This document shows, piece by piece, positions 1 to 10,260 of a DNA stretch of 64,000 nucleotides. Source of the stretch: DATFVA01 sp963711455 (GTDB taxonomy: Bacteria; Bacteroidota; Ignavibacteria; Ignavibacteriales; Ignavibacteriaceae). Each line of letters opens with the position of its first letter. Position 1 is the stretch's first letter. The position numbers were made by a program, and so were the translations under genes. The stretch covers positions 186,001 through 250,000 of the forward strand of contig CAVQEH010000004.1 in NCBI GenBank assembly GCA_963711455.1. The letters are read 5' to 3'. The notes beneath the pieces were generated by a model. It had not been told where the DNA came from, did no database searches, and was given only the letters and a program-made list of their open reading frames with translations.

Positions 1-52
1 TAAACAAACCTGTTAAAGTCTTTACAGTTAATACAAATCTTGATGTTTGCAT
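1..52 (-). CDS. Possible 5' end of a gene running off the left edge
   Basis: An ATG at 52-50 on the minus strand opens a frame with no stop up to base 1 (17 codons, beginning MQTSRFVLTV). A GGAG motif at 64-61 lies 8 bases upstream of this ATG, which is ideal Shine-Dalgarno spacing. The strand agrees with the following 10 kb of minus-strand genes. Only 17 codons are visible, so no product can be named and the frame could be open by chance. Confidence 0.35.
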   Translation of the reverse strand, partial: MQTSRFVLTVKTLTGLF

Positions 53-130
53 AATTTCTACTCCAATTAAAATGTGCTGATTAGATTAATTCTTTTGGAG
101 AATTCTATGGAATAAATTCAGCTGTTGCTA

Positions 131-176
131 CTGCATAAAGATGCGGGGGAAGATGGAAGGGGATTATAGAAGATGG
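131..176. repeat. Hairpin-plus-GAAGAT repeat, copy 1
   Basis: Bases 131-146 form a small hairpin: CTGCAT, loop AAAG, ATGCGG, with one T-G wobble. A GA-rich stretch with GAAGATGG units follows. The same arrangement recurs at 6248-6297, and the hairpin core recurs at 7006-7021. It lies downstream of the minus-strand gene that ends near 265-290. The function is unknown; it may be a 3'-end or dispersed intergenic element. Confidence 0.5.
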
Positions 177-264
177 TTGATGGGAAAAAGTATCTTCCGG
201 AATAATTGATGGTTGTTCCTTTTTATTAATCCGGGAGATGATTTTTTTTAGCTTAGTTTAATAT

Positions 265-325
265 CTATTTCAGCAGAATCATTTTCTTATCAGTTCTGAA
301 AAGTGTATTTCCTGTTAGAGGTATC
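265..325 (-). other. Apparent frameshift in the T9SS sorting tail
   Basis: The frame of the upstream gene stops at 290-292, before the usual terminal KKMxLLK of the sorting domain. In the overlapping frame, bases about 325 down to 268 encode LTGNTLFRTDKKMILLK followed by a TAG at 267-265. That is exactly the expected end of such proteins. One extra base near 320-323, within the run read as ACCTCT on the coding strand, would explain the break. It may be a sequencing error or a real mutation that trims the export signal. Confidence 0.75.
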
Positions 326-3181
326 TGCCACTATTTGATAGATATAAATGCCTGATGCTAAGTTATTTGCGTTAAAATTTATTGTATGCTTTCCTGCAGA
401 TATTTGTTCGTTTAATAATTCCTTTACTTTTTGCCCCAGAATGTTAAAGACAAATATTTTAACATTACTTGCGTAAGGAAGATTGAAATTTATTCGGGTC
501 GATGGATTAAACGGATTAGGATAGTTTTGAGATAGTTCGAACTTTTCCGGGATTTCTTTTGAAGTTAACGGTTGTTTTACCCCGGTAGTCTGATTAAATC
601 CCCCAAGATTATATAATACAAAAAGTGAATCTCCTCCTCCTGCGGTGTTTGAAATAACAGCTACATCAGTTAATCCATCCCCATCAAAATCTGCCGAGAC
701 TATCCCGTTAGGATGTCCGCTTGCAAACGGAAAAAAACAATTTTTATTTTCAGTAAAATTTCCAACACCATCATTAAGGAATACCGTTATTCCTGCACTG
801 TCTAGAGTATTGTTGACTGTTACAAAATCAAGGTCACCATCATTTTCATAATCTAATTTTGTAAGACCTCTTGTAGCTGAAGAAGGAATTGTATCGGCAG
901 TAAAGCTAAGGCTCCCGTCTCCTTTTATAAATACACAATAATTATCATCCCAACCTGTTGTTATAAAATCGGTATTTCCATTCCCGTCAAAATCACCGGA
1001 AACTATGCTTGAAATATTTGTATAGTAACCAGTCACAGGAAAATTGAATTCATTATTATATAGCCAGAAATCAGTTTGTGCATCCGGACAAACTGAAGCT
1101 GGATCAAAAGGAGTTTGAATTTCAAAAACAAATAACTTAGGAATTGGATTAGATGATCCGAAAATTCCAGGTGCGATTATGGATTGAACATTACCTACCC
1201 CACCTACATCTGCAAGAACAAAATCATCTAACACCGCATAAATTGTATCAGGAGGATTCGGCTCATTTGTAAGCTGATGGCATAACTGTCGACCTGCAGT
1301 ACACGCAGTGTATCCTATAAAACTTGTTGAAGGCAGAAACCCATTATCCTCTGTTGTTACTATAGTTGTAAATGCGGGATTTGTGAATGTTGGTCCGGGT
1401 TCAATAGAACGTACTCTTCCATCCGTTTCAACTACATCCGGTCCTGAAAAATTTCCCGATCCATTTCCCCAGAAAACTTCTAAAGAAGATTCGGAAGTAT
1501 CTCCTGCTACTATCAGATCCTTATGAGAATCTTCATCAACATCGTATATACATACTGCCGTTGGTTTGAACCCCGTTGATACGGAACTTAACTGTGTAAA
1601 AGTTCTTGTGACACCATTGTTATGAAAAATATGAACCTGACGATTATCATAATCAGAAACTACTATACCGTTACCCCAGACATCTTCAAATCTCCCCTGT
1701 GCAATTGAAAGAGCATAGCCCTGCAGACTTGACTTGAAAGGATCACCAAACATATCGAAAGGAAGACGTACACCCTCCACTGCCCCGACAAATGGTTTTA
1801 CAGAATCCCGGAGTGCACCATAATAATCTACGGGAACTTCCGGTAACGGAATTCCGTTAAGACGTGAATCCTGTGCCTGGCATTCTTCTAAGTGAATACC
1901 AAGTGAATCGAAATTAAAAGTTACATCAGTATAGGCAGAGTTTGAATCGAGACCTGTTAAACGATAACCATCGAAAGTTGTATAATAAGCCCCTCCTATG
2001 TGAGCAAAATATCCGGTTTGTGCTGTTTTGAAAAACACATTGTGGTCTGAAATAAAACCAGCAGTACCACTATTGACTTCTAGTACGGTGCTGCCATTAT
2101 AAGTTAAAATTATATTGTTTAGTAGAGTGCACGAATCTCCGTAAATCTGGGCACTAGTATTATTATTAGGTCCGGTATTTATAATTGTATTATTCAAAAT
2201 TTTTGTATTTCTTGTGGCAATCTGAATTGAATTTCCAAGGTTCTTTCTGATAATAATATTATTCTTAACTAACATAGAGTCGGTTACATTATGTCCATCT
2301 ACAAAAAGTCCACTGTAACCATTGTCACTTGCTTTAATATAATTTGCTTCAATAACCCCTGTTGCCGGATCCGATACCTGTATTCCTTCACGTGCCGCAT
2401 CAATATAGTTATTGCTGATAAATACATTAGCAAAACCAGCATAAACTGCGCTACCGGCAGTAATTGAGTTATTAAATGTTTCTATGCGGTTATTATTCAT
2501 CTCAACATTATCCCCGATTCCAGAGTTAAAATTCAGAGACATACCATCAGTTAAATTTGTGAACTGGTTATTAGTTATTACAGCATCCGTAATATTGCTT
2601 CCTTCAATTCCATTTATCGTTCCAAGCAACCGGTCAAATGGATCTGTAAACGGCGTCTCCCCAATCAATTTGCAGCCGTCTATTACCAAACCTTCAATAG
2701 AAGGATTCCCTGAAATCAGCCCGGTTCCAAAACGAATTAGAAAGTTAGCCGGTGTATCCATAACATCAGCATCAAAAAATGTTAAATTTCTTAATGTTAT
2801 ATAATCATTAAAAATAAAAGCAGCTTCTCTATCAGTGGTACCTGTATTAATTTCACAGTCAATCTCAAGAATAACATTATCAACTTTTCCTCCCGAGGCA
2901 GCATCAGGCTGGAAAGTAAGACGATTTACCTCTGATAGTCCCGCAATAGCACTGTCCAGTAATAATACTGGTCCCGGAGAACCTTCTTTAATATATGTTC
3001 CGGGTCGTATATTAATATTAACAGAACCCGACATACCATTGACAAATAATGCATGTGCAGCATCCTGCAGCGTTGTGAAATCAGGCGAGTTGCCACCAAC
3101 GGTATAGTTGCCGTTCAAAGATTGAGGGAAAATTCCAATTGTAAAGATTGAAATGAAAATTGCTATAAGCAATGTTTTCAT
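290..3181 (-). CDS. Secreted beta-helix/FG-GAP protein with T9SS type A sorting domain (paralog 1)
   Basis: This is a predicted cell-surface or secreted protein of 963 residues; its substrate is unknown. An N-terminal signal peptide (about residues 1-20) is followed by parallel beta-helix-type repeats (about 25-420, many NNxI/NNT turns). FG-GAP/VCBS-like repeats follow (about 480-860), with calcium-binding loops such as DFDGNGNTD and DFDGDGLTD. The C-terminal sorting domain (about 885-963) has the YPNPFNP motif. The final KKMILLK lies in another frame (see 265-325), so the encoded tail is truncated as written. It is a tandem paralog of the next gene, 21 bases away on the same strand, and the two share long blocks such as DYYGALRDSVKPFVGAVEG. 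Both probably belong to one transcription unit downstream of the kinase/regulator pair. Confidence 0.88.
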   Translation of the reverse strand: MKTLLIAIFISIFTIGIFPQSLNGNYTVGGNSPDFTTLQDAAHALFVNGMSGSVNINIRPGTYIKEGSPGPVLLLDSAIAGLSEVNRLTFQPDAASGGKVDNVILEIDCEINTGTTDREAAFIFNDYITLRNLTFFDADVMDTPANFLIRFGTGLISGNPSIEGLVIDGCKLIGETPFTDPFDRLLGTINGIEGSNITDAVITNNQFTNLTDGMSLNFNSGIGDNVEMNNNRIETFNNSITAGSAVYAGFANVFISNNYIDAAREGIQVSDPATGVIEANYIKASDNGYSGLFVDGHNVTDSMLVKNNIIIRKNLGNSIQIATRNTKILNNTIINTGPNNNTSAQIYGDSCTLLNNIILTYNGSTVLEVNSGTAGFISDHNVFFKTAQTGYFAHIGGAYYTTFDGYRLTGLDSNSAYTDVTFNFDSLGIHLEECQAQDSRLNGIPLPEVPVDYYGALRDSVKPFVGAVEGVRLPFDMFGDPFKSSLQGYALSIAQGRFEDVWGNGIVVSDYDNRQVHIFHNNGVTRTFTQLSSVSTGFKPTAVCIYDVDEDSHKDLIVAGDTSESSLEVFWGNGSGNFSGPDVVETDGRVRSIEPGPTFTNPAFTTIVTTEDNGFLPSTSFIGYTACTAGRQLCHQLTNEPNPPDTIYAVLDDFVLADVGGVGNVQSIIAPGIFGSSNPIPKLFVFEIQTPFDPASVCPDAQTDFWLYNNEFNFPVTGYYTNISSIVSGDFDGNGNTDFITTGWDDNYCVFIKGDGSLSFTADTIPSSATRGLTKLDYENDGDLDFVTVNNTLDSAGITVFLNDGVGNFTENKNCFFPFASGHPNGIVSADFDGDGLTDVAVISNTAGGGDSLFVLYNLGGFNQTTGVKQPLTSKEIPEKFELSQNYPNPFNPSTRINFNLPYASNVKIFVFNILGQKVKELLNEQISAGKHTINFNANNLASGIYIYQIVADTSNRKYTFQN

Positions 3182-3202
3182 AAATACGCTTTTTAATAAA
3201 AT

Positions 3203-6147
3203 TTATTTTAAAAGCACCATCTTCTTGGCAGTTATAAAATCCCCTTTTCCTGAAATTGTTTTTGCTTCAATTGTGTAGATATAAATTCCTGAAGCTAAGT
3301 TTTGTGCATTAAAGTTGATTGTATGTTCACCAACTGAAAACTGCCCGTTTGTAACTTCTCTTACTTTTTCTCCAAGGATATTATAAATCGATATCTTTAC
3401 ATTACTTGCTGATGGAAGATTAAAATTTATATTGGTTGTTGGGTTAAACGGATTAGGATAATTCTGAGATAGTTCAAATTTTTCCGGGATTTCTTTGGTC
3501 GATAAGTCTTGTTTGATACCCGTGGTTTGATTAAATCCACCAAGATTATATAAGACAAATAGAGAATCCAGTCCGCCAAGCGATCTGGAAACCATAGCAA
3601 TATCAGTATTGCCATCTTCGTCAAAATCTGCTGCAACCACGCCGAATGGCTGACCGCTTGCAAATGGTAGAAAGCAGTTTCTTTTCTCTTCAAAATTGCC
3701 TGAGCCATCATTAAGGAAAACTGTAATGCCCAAACTGTCAAGCGTGTTATTCTCCGTAATAAAATCAAGATCACCATCATTTTCAAAATCAAGTGCTGCA
3801 AGCCCTCTAGTTGCAGCAGTAAAAATAGTGTCAGAAGAAAAAGTGAAGTTTCCATTGTTTTTAATAAATACGCAGTAATTATCATCGAAACCGGTTGTAA
3901 TAAAGTCGGGATCTGAATCACCATCGAAATCACCTGTAATTATACTTGAACTATTCGTATAATAACCTGCGACCGGAAAAAGATCCTGATGATCGGTTGA
4001 ATGGAAAAAAGAATTGGTATTTTGACAAACAGTCCAACCGGACTCAGCTAAAACATCGAACGAAAAAAGATAGGGAATCGTGCTTGTTGAACCCAACAAT
4101 CCGGGAGCTACTATCGCAGGCATATTTTCATTTGCACCAAGATCAGCAAGAACAAAATCTGTAAGAACCGCCTCTATTGTATCTACATCGTTGTTAGGGC
4201 CAGTACGCTGGACATCATAACATAAATCCCTCCCTGAGGAATTCATAATATAACCGATAAGACTCGTAGATGGTTCGAATCCGTCTTCCGAAGTTATTAT
4301 TGTTGAAAAGTTTGTAAATCTTGGTCCGGCATCTAATGACCTCACTGAACCAAATGTATTTACAATATCCGGACTTGTAAAATTACCATTTCCATCACCC
4401 CAGAATATTTCTACGGAATTTGTGTTTCCACTAACTATTAAATCGAGATTATTATCTTCATCCAGGTCATATAGTTTAACAAGTGAAGGTTGAAAATTAG
4501 TAGACACAGTTCCTGATTGAGTAAATGTCCTTGATGCACCGTTATTGTGAAATAGTAAAACCTTACTGTTATCCCAATCAGGCACAGCAATTCCAATTGA
4601 ATTTGAGTGATCAAAATCTCCGGTTGTTATACAAAGAGGAAATCCAGTTAATGCAGTTCTGAAAGGATCACCAAACATATCAAACGGCAAGCGGACTCCT
4701 TCAACAGCACCGACGAATGGTTTTACTGAATCACGAAGTGCTCCATAATAATCGACGGGGACTTCTGGTAGATGTATTCCATTAAGTGCCTGATCCTGTG
4801 CCTGACATTCATCCAAATGTATTCCAAGTGAATCAAACTCGAATTCTATGTCCTTAAAAGTTGAGTTAGGGTCTTTTCCTGTTGCTAATCGATAGTCATC
4901 GAAAGTTGTATAATACGTACCAGCTATTTGGGCAAAATATCCCACTGTCTCAGATCTGTAAAAAACATTATGATCTGAGAAAACATCAATAGCATTATTA
5001 TCAATTCTAAAGGTAGTCCCTGTATTGAAATCCAGGATTATGTTATTGATAACACTACATTGGGTCCCGCTAACATAAAGAGTCAATCCGCTGTTTCTGA
5101 TATTATTAATTGTATTATGAAAAATTCTGGTATTATCCGTAGTTACATATATTGCCCCGTAATCTGCTCCACCTATGATTATATTATTTTTGACTACGAT
5201 TGAGTCAGTAACATTGTATCCCTCAATGAAAAGTTGTCCCGACCAGAAGTTACCTGTAATATAATTTGCCTCAATAATGCCTGTTACTGGAGATTCCACC
5301 TGTATCCCATTACGTCCTGTGGAATTACTGACGTAATTTTTTCTTATTATAGTTGAGGAGAAATTAGTATAAATTGCCCCTCCATTTATCGCCCCTGTAT
5401 TTGACGATATTGGAAATAGATCCTTAAACTTATTATTTTCAATGATAACGCTCCACATTGTTGCTGAATTACTATTCAAAATCACCCCACCATTAAGATT
5501 CTTAAATTGACTGTTAGTTACTGAAGCTTGTGAAATATTACTGCCTTCGATTCCATAAGTTGTCCCGAACTCGCCGTTACTGCCCTGATCATAATATGGA
5601 GTACCAATAAACTTACACCCGTCAACCTCTATTCCATCAACAGTAGGCTTGGGAAAAAGGGTTTTTATACGGATAAGCCATTTCGCTGGTGCCTCTAATG
5701 AATCTGCATCTTTAAAAGTTAAGATTTCGAAAAGTTGTATAGTCACTATGAAGGTAAATTATCTCCCTGTCATTTCCATAGTTTGTAAGTGAATCACAAT
5801 CAATTTGTAACACAACATTATCAACATTTCCACCCGTTGAAATATCCGGCTGGAATGTTAAACGGTTATCTGCTGATAAGCCTGTAATTACACTATCAAG
5901 TACAAGTACAGGTCCAGGAGAACTTTCCCTGAAATAGGTTCCCGGACGGATATTAATATTTAACTGGTCCGGACATACCATTGACAAATAATGCGTGAGC
6001 TGCATCCTGTAATGTTGCGAAATCAGGGGATGATCCGCCAACAGTATATGAACCGTTTAATGCTTGTGAATAACTTAATCCACAATAGCTGATTACGAAA
6101 CAAACAGAATAAAATCCAATAATTAAATAGTTGAATATCTTCATCAT
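3203..6147 (-). pseudogene. Beta-helix/FG-GAP T9SS protein, paralog 2, broken by two single-base frameshifts
   Basis: Read through two frameshifts, this encodes one protein of about 980 residues collinear with paralog 1. It has a signal peptide, beta-helix repeats, FG-GAP repeats with DFDGDSDPD-type loops, and a complete T9SS sorting domain ending KKMVLLK. The first break is at 5959-5961. The coding strand reads GTTAAATATTAAT where paralog 1 has GTTAATATTAAT, so MSGPV runs into a stop instead of into NINIRPGTY. The second is at 5714-5717, where AACTTTTAAAG has one T more than needed to read NFKDADS. Both are +1 changes in short homopolymers. Either the gene is recently inactivated or the assembly carries errors. 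Intact, it would be a secreted surface protein of unknown ligand. Confidence 0.8.
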
Positions 6148-6247
6148 TCAATTCTCCGAATTAATTATCATTCTTAATTCATTTTGTGCGGGTTAACTAT
6201 TGGATGAATTTAGAAATTAAGATAAAAATTAAATTTGAAGTAGACAA

Positions 6248-6297
6248 CCGCATAAAGATGCGGGGAAGATAGAAGATGGATGATGGAAGATGGAAGG
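6248..6297. repeat. Hairpin-plus-GAAGAT repeat, copy 2
   Basis: Bases 6248-6263 form a perfect 6-bp hairpin: CCGCAT, loop AAAG, ATGCGG. A run of imperfect GAAGAT/GGATGAT units follows up to 6297. It closely matches the copy at 131-176. It lies about 80 bases past the stop of the response-regulator gene and about 100 bases before the start of the next T9SS gene. No poly-T tract follows it, so it is not a classical terminator. Confidence 0.55.
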
Positions 6298-6341
6298 AAT
6301 TCAATTGTTAACTGATATTCTAAAGAGTGTTGATAGTGTTT

Positions 6342-6971
6342 TCAGATTTCTCCTTTTAGAGATTTACTGATGACCTCAGCTTTTGAATTTACATGCAGTT
6401 TGCGGTAAATATTCCTGATATGAAACCGGACGGTATCAATAGAGATTCCCATTTTATCTGCAACAAGCTTATAGCTTAAGCCATCAACCAAAGCATTTAC
6501 AATTTCATTTTCTTTTTGAGTCAAATCTGATTTATATCCTTCAGATTTTTTGGGATTAAAATATTCAATTACTTTTCTTGCAATTTCAGGAGACATTGGG
6601 GAACCCCCGCTATCAAGGACTTCAATCGATTTTTTGATTTCATCCAATGGGGTATTTTTTAAAAGATAGCCGGAAGCACCCGCACACAATGAACTGAATA
6701 TTCTTGTCGGATCGTTATAAACTGTGAGCATAATAATATTAATATCAGGATATTCTTTTCTTAAAATTTTTATTCCGTTTATCCCTGAAATGCCGGGCAA
6801 TCCTATATCGACCAGGGCAATATCAACAGGTCCATTTATTGAGAGCTCAGGAAGAAAACTTTCGAAGCTCTCCCCTGCTATGTCACATACAAAATTATCC
6901 TGTGAATTCAGATATTTTTGAATTCCTTCACGGATGATATGATCGTCTTCTACAATTCCTATTCTTATCAT
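6342..6971 (-). CDS. NarL/LuxR-family response regulator
   Basis: This is a transcriptional regulator of a two-component system. The receiver domain occupies about residues 1-120, with the acidic pair in VEDD, the phospho-acceptor Asp in ALVDIGLPG (residue 55), the conserved Thr in MLTVYND and the Lys in GYLLKN. A C-terminal LuxR-type helix-turn-helix (about 142-207) has the typical TQKENEIVNALVDGLS and ISIDTVRFHIRNIYRKL segments. I chose the ATG at 6971 because MIRIGIVEDD is the normal start of the family; a GTG at 6980 would add three residues. It lies 55 bases downstream of the propeller-type kinase on the same strand, and is almost certainly its partner. The two downstream T9SS genes are possible targets, which is inference from position only. 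Confidence 0.93.
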   Translation of the reverse strand: MIRIGIVEDDHIIREGIQKYLNSQDNFVCDIAGESFESFLPELSINGPVDIALVDIGLPGISGINGIKILRKEYPDINIIMLTVYNDPTRIFSSLCAGASGYLLKNTPLDEIKKSIEVLDSGGSPMSPEIARKVIEYFNPKKSEGYKSDLTQKENEIVNALVDGLSYKLVADKMGISIDTVRFHIRNIYRKLHVNSKAEVISKSLKGEI

Positions 6972-7005
6972 GCCTAACACTAATTATTAATTATTTATTT
7001 TTAAA

Positions 7006-7021
7006 CTACATAAAGATGCAG
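7006..7021. repeat. Hairpin repeat core, copy 3
   Basis: This is a third copy of the CATAAAGATGC core (CTACAT, loop AAAG, ATGCAG). On the minus strand it folds as a 6-bp stem with one G-U wobble. It sits between the stop of the histidine kinase (7027) and the start of the response regulator. It lacks the GA-rich tail of the other two copies. Confidence 0.4.
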
Positions 7022-7026
7022 GCTAT

Positions 7027-10000
7027 TTATAATTCTTGTCTTTTAAAGCTTATTTTAAATCCATCTTCCTTAATGAATTCAATTTCACCACCAATTCTTT
7101 TTGCTCTCATCTGCATATTTTTTAAACCATGTCCGGTTAACTTTTGAGGAGAAAAATCAGAACAGGGATCAATAATAGTCATTATAAAATTTCCATCCGA
7201 ATTTCTCAACGAAACTTTTATCTGTTCAGACTTTGAATATTTTGCAGCGTTATTCATTGCTTCCTTAAAAATAAGGTAAATATTCTGACGAATATCGACT
7301 TTTAATTTCTTCTTAAAATCCAGATTATCGGTTTCAAAAAGAACCTGAGCATTCTTCAATGAAAATAAGGAAAATGAAAAGTCTTTCATCCTGTTAATTA
7401 AATTTTCAATCGAATCATTCCTAGAATCAATAGACCAGACAACATCGCTCATTGAAGAAATAATTTCACGGCTCATTGCACCAATCCTGGCTAACCCTTC
7501 TTTATTTCCTCCCGGATTTATATTTGAGTTAAGCAATTCACTTTCCATTGAAATTCTTGTTAAAGCCGAACCTATATCGTCGTGTAAATCTGATGCGATT
7601 TTTATTCTTAATCTTTCCAGATCAAGCAGCCTGTTTAAGCGGAATCGGTAAATCGAATATAGTATCCCCAAAAGAAATAAAATCATTAAACCCCTGAACC
7701 ACCATGTTTCCCAGAAAGGAGGAGTAATGATAATTGCAATCTGAGTTGGTGAATTATTCCAGACACCATCACTGTTAGTTGCTTTAACCTTAAAATTGTA
7801 TGTGCCCGGAAAAAGATTTGTATACGTAACAAATCTTCTTGTTCCACTATATATCCAGTTTTTATCAAATCCTTCCATCATATAAGCATATTGATTTGTT
7901 TCCGGGGCATTATAGTCAAGCGAAGAAAACTGAAATGAAAAAACATTTTGATCAAACGAAAGAATTATCTCTTTTGAATTGTTTATGGATACCTTAAGAG
8001 GTGAATCAAATCCTAGTGGAATATTTTGATTAAAAATCTGAAACTCAGTTAAAATAACCTTAGGTTTAAAATCAGAATGATAAATGCTATCAGGATAAAA
8101 AATGTTCAGACCGTTAACACTGCCAAGAAATATTTCCCTTGTATTTGTTTTTAAAGCTGAATTCGGATTGAATTCATTCCCTGGCAAACCATCATAGATA
8201 GTATATGTATCAAGTATTCCCTTAACCGGACTAAATTTTATTAATCCTTTATTAGTAGTAATCCAAAGGTCACCATTATCGTCTTCCACAATACTGTTTA
8301 TCGTGTTTGTAATATTATTCTTCTGCACCAGGTAATGCTCTATTTTTACTTCCGGTTTTGTTTTAACTGATGAGCTATTATTAATTATGAATTTATTTAA
8401 CCCGTTTGTCGTACCAATCCATAAAATAGTTTTATCTTTAGTTTCATTGATATGAGACTCACAAATAGAGAGTATATTATTATTGCTGAGACTTTCAGGA
8501 TTATCAGGTTTGTGCTGCCAATTATAAAAAACTCCTCCATCGTCGGAATCATATATTCCTGCTTGTTGGCTGGCAAGGTTCAATCCGCCGCCGTAAGTTC
8601 CAATCCATATTCTATCATGACTATCCTCATAAATTACCCAGACGTCATCGTAGCTTAAGCTTTCGCTATTATTATTGTCGTGATGCCATCTCTTTATTCT
8701 TCCACTTTCAGGATCGAGACGATTTAATCCGACACCCCACATGCCAATCCATACAGCACCGGTTTTATCTTTGCACACAGCTCTTACATATGAATTCGCA
8801 ATGTTAGCTGAATCAAACCAGTCACCGCTCCAGGTACGAATCTTTTTTGAATTCAGATCAAGATGTTCCAAACCATTACCATAAGTTCCGATCCATACAT
8901 CATTGTTATTTCCTGAATCCAAAGCCCAAATATTCTGATTCGATAAACCTGTATACTTTTGTAGAACAGCTTTATCTGAAGAATTGCTTAAGATGAACAA
9001 CCCGGCTGAAGTTCCTATACAAATATTATTATTTCCTGTTTCACATATAGCCTGAACATTTGTCAGATTAAACTTTTCAAAATCTATTGCTTCATATTTG
9101 TGTAAACCTAAAAAATTAAATTTATCTTTATGTTTAGGATAGTAATCGATACCTTTCTGCCCGGCAATCCATAAAACACCCGAATGATCTATTAAAATTT
9201 TATTAATGTGGTTGTTATTAATACTATAAATGTTTCCGGATTTATTAATCCATCTGTTAAATACCAGATTATTTTTATTTGAATTTAAAATTGAATCCGT
9301 CTTTTCACATTGAAATGGATCTGTATTTAAGTCAGGTAATCTTAGTTTAACCAACCCTTGATAAGTTCCAAGCCAAAGAATTTTATGTTTGCCATAATTG
9401 TCTTCGCAGATTGAGCTTATGCTCCTGCTGAATTTGTCGGGATTATTTTTATCCGGAATAATTTGAATAAAATGCCTTGTTATTGTATTCAGATATGTAA
9501 GCCCATCATATGTCGCAATCCATATATGATCAGAATCTGAGGTTGAAGGAAAAATTTTCCAGATGATATTATCTGATAATGAATTAATATTTGATGGATT
9601 ATTATAAAAACAGATGAAAGGATGTTCGGCAGAATTTTTATTGAAAAGGCATAAACCGTTATAAGTTCCGACCCAGAGATTTCCCCGCAAATCTTCATAA
9701 ACAGAAGTAACAAACTTGTTACTTAGTGAAGAAGTATCTCCGGGAATATTCTGCCAATTAGAAACAGCTCCCGATTTAATATTGAGCCTGTATAAACCAC
9801 CTTTATATGATCCTATCCAGAGTAAACCGTCTCCATCTCTATAAGTGCAGGTAATACTATTTCCACTCAATGAATTATCAGAATTTATTTTGAAATGCTT
9901 AAACTTCTCTGATTCAGGATTGAAACAATTTAAAATTCCATCCTGAGTGCCTATCCAGATCAAACCGGTTGAATCTTCAAAAAGAGACCAGATATTATTA

Positions 10001-10260
10001 TCAGAAAGTGAATTCGAATCCCCCGGGATATTACGAAAAATCCTGAAGCTGTACCCATCAAACCGGTTTAATCCATCCTCTGTTCCAAACCATAAAAATC
10101 CTGTGTGGTCTTCAATCATGCAATTAACAACACTTTGAGATAAACCGTTTTCAACCGTTAAATGCTTAAACTTGATCTGTTGTGCATTAATGTTAGCAAA
10201 TACGAAAATCGTAAGAATTATTAATGTATAAGTAATATTATTTCTATAAGTAAACTTCAT
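7027..10260 (-). CDS. Propeller-type sensor histidine kinase (Reg_prop, Y_Y_Y, HisKA_3)
   Basis: This is a membrane sensor kinase of 1077 residues with a large periplasmic sensor. A signal peptide (about 1-26) is followed by about 14 two-component-regulator propeller repeats (about 35-740), recognisable by repeated W(I/F)G(T/S)xxGLxR/N motifs. A Y_Y_Y Ig-like domain (about 760-830, with FPGTYNFKVKATNSDG) and one transmembrane segment (about 845-866) come next. The cytoplasmic HisKA_3 dimerisation domain contains DLHDDIG with the phospho-acceptor His at about 893, and a HATPase domain with EAMNNAAKYS and GHGLKNM completes the protein. The design is that of Bacteroidota polysaccharide-type sensors, but the regulator is a separate downstream NarL-type protein rather than fused as in hybrid HTCS proteins. 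The ligand is unknown. Confidence 0.93.
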   Translation of the reverse strand: MKFTYRNNITYTLIILTIFVFANINAQQIKFKHLTVENGLSQSVVNCMIEDHTGFLWFGTEDGLNRFDGYSFRIFRNIPGDSNSLSDNNIWSLFEDSTGLIWIGTQDGILNCFNPESEKFKHFKINSDNSLSGNSITCTYRDGDGLLWIGSYKGGLYRLNIKSGAVSNWQNIPGDTSSLSNKFVTSVYEDLRGNLWVGTYNGLCLFNKNSAEHPFICFYNNPSNINSLSDNIIWKIFPSTSDSDHIWIATYDGLTYLNTITRHFIQIIPDKNNPDKFSRSISSICEDNYGKHKILWLGTYQGLVKLRLPDLNTDPFQCEKTDSILNSNKNNLVFNRWINKSGNIYSINNNHINKILIDHSGVLWIAGQKGIDYYPKHKDKFNFLGLHKYEAIDFEKFNLTNVQAICETGNNNICIGTSAGLFILSNSSDKAVLQKYTGLSNQNIWALDSGNNNDVWIGTYGNGLEHLDLNSKKIRTWSGDWFDSANIANSYVRAVCKDKTGAVWIGMWGVGLNRLDPESGRIKRWHHDNNNSESLSYDDVWVIYEDSHDRIWIGTYGGGLNLASQQAGIYDSDDGGVFYNWQHKPDNPESLSNNNILSICESHINETKDKTILWIGTTNGLNKFIINNSSSVKTKPEVKIEHYLVQKNNITNTINSIVEDDNGDLWITTNKGLIKFSPVKGILDTYTIYDGLPGNEFNPNSALKTNTREIFLGSVNGLNIFYPDSIYHSDFKPKVILTEFQIFNQNIPLGFDSPLKVSINNSKEIILSFDQNVFSFQFSSLDYNAPETNQYAYMMEGFDKNWIYSGTRRFVTYTNLFPGTYNFKVKATNSDGVWNNSPTQIAIIITPPFWETWWFRGLMILFLLGILYSIYRFRLNRLLDLERLRIKIASDLHDDIGSALTRISMESELLNSNINPGGNKEGLARIGAMSREIISSMSDVVWSIDSRNDSIENLINRMKDFSFSLFSLKNAQVLFETDNLDFKKKLKVDIRQNIYLIFKEAMNNAAKYSKSEQIKVSLRNSDGNFIMTIIDPCSDFSPQKLTGHGLKNMQMRAKRIGGEIEFIKEDGFKISFKRQEL

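Noticed and set aside
131..176. GAAGAT-rich repeats as a CRISPR array
   Set aside because: Units are short, imperfect and contiguous, with no unique spacers and only two sites.
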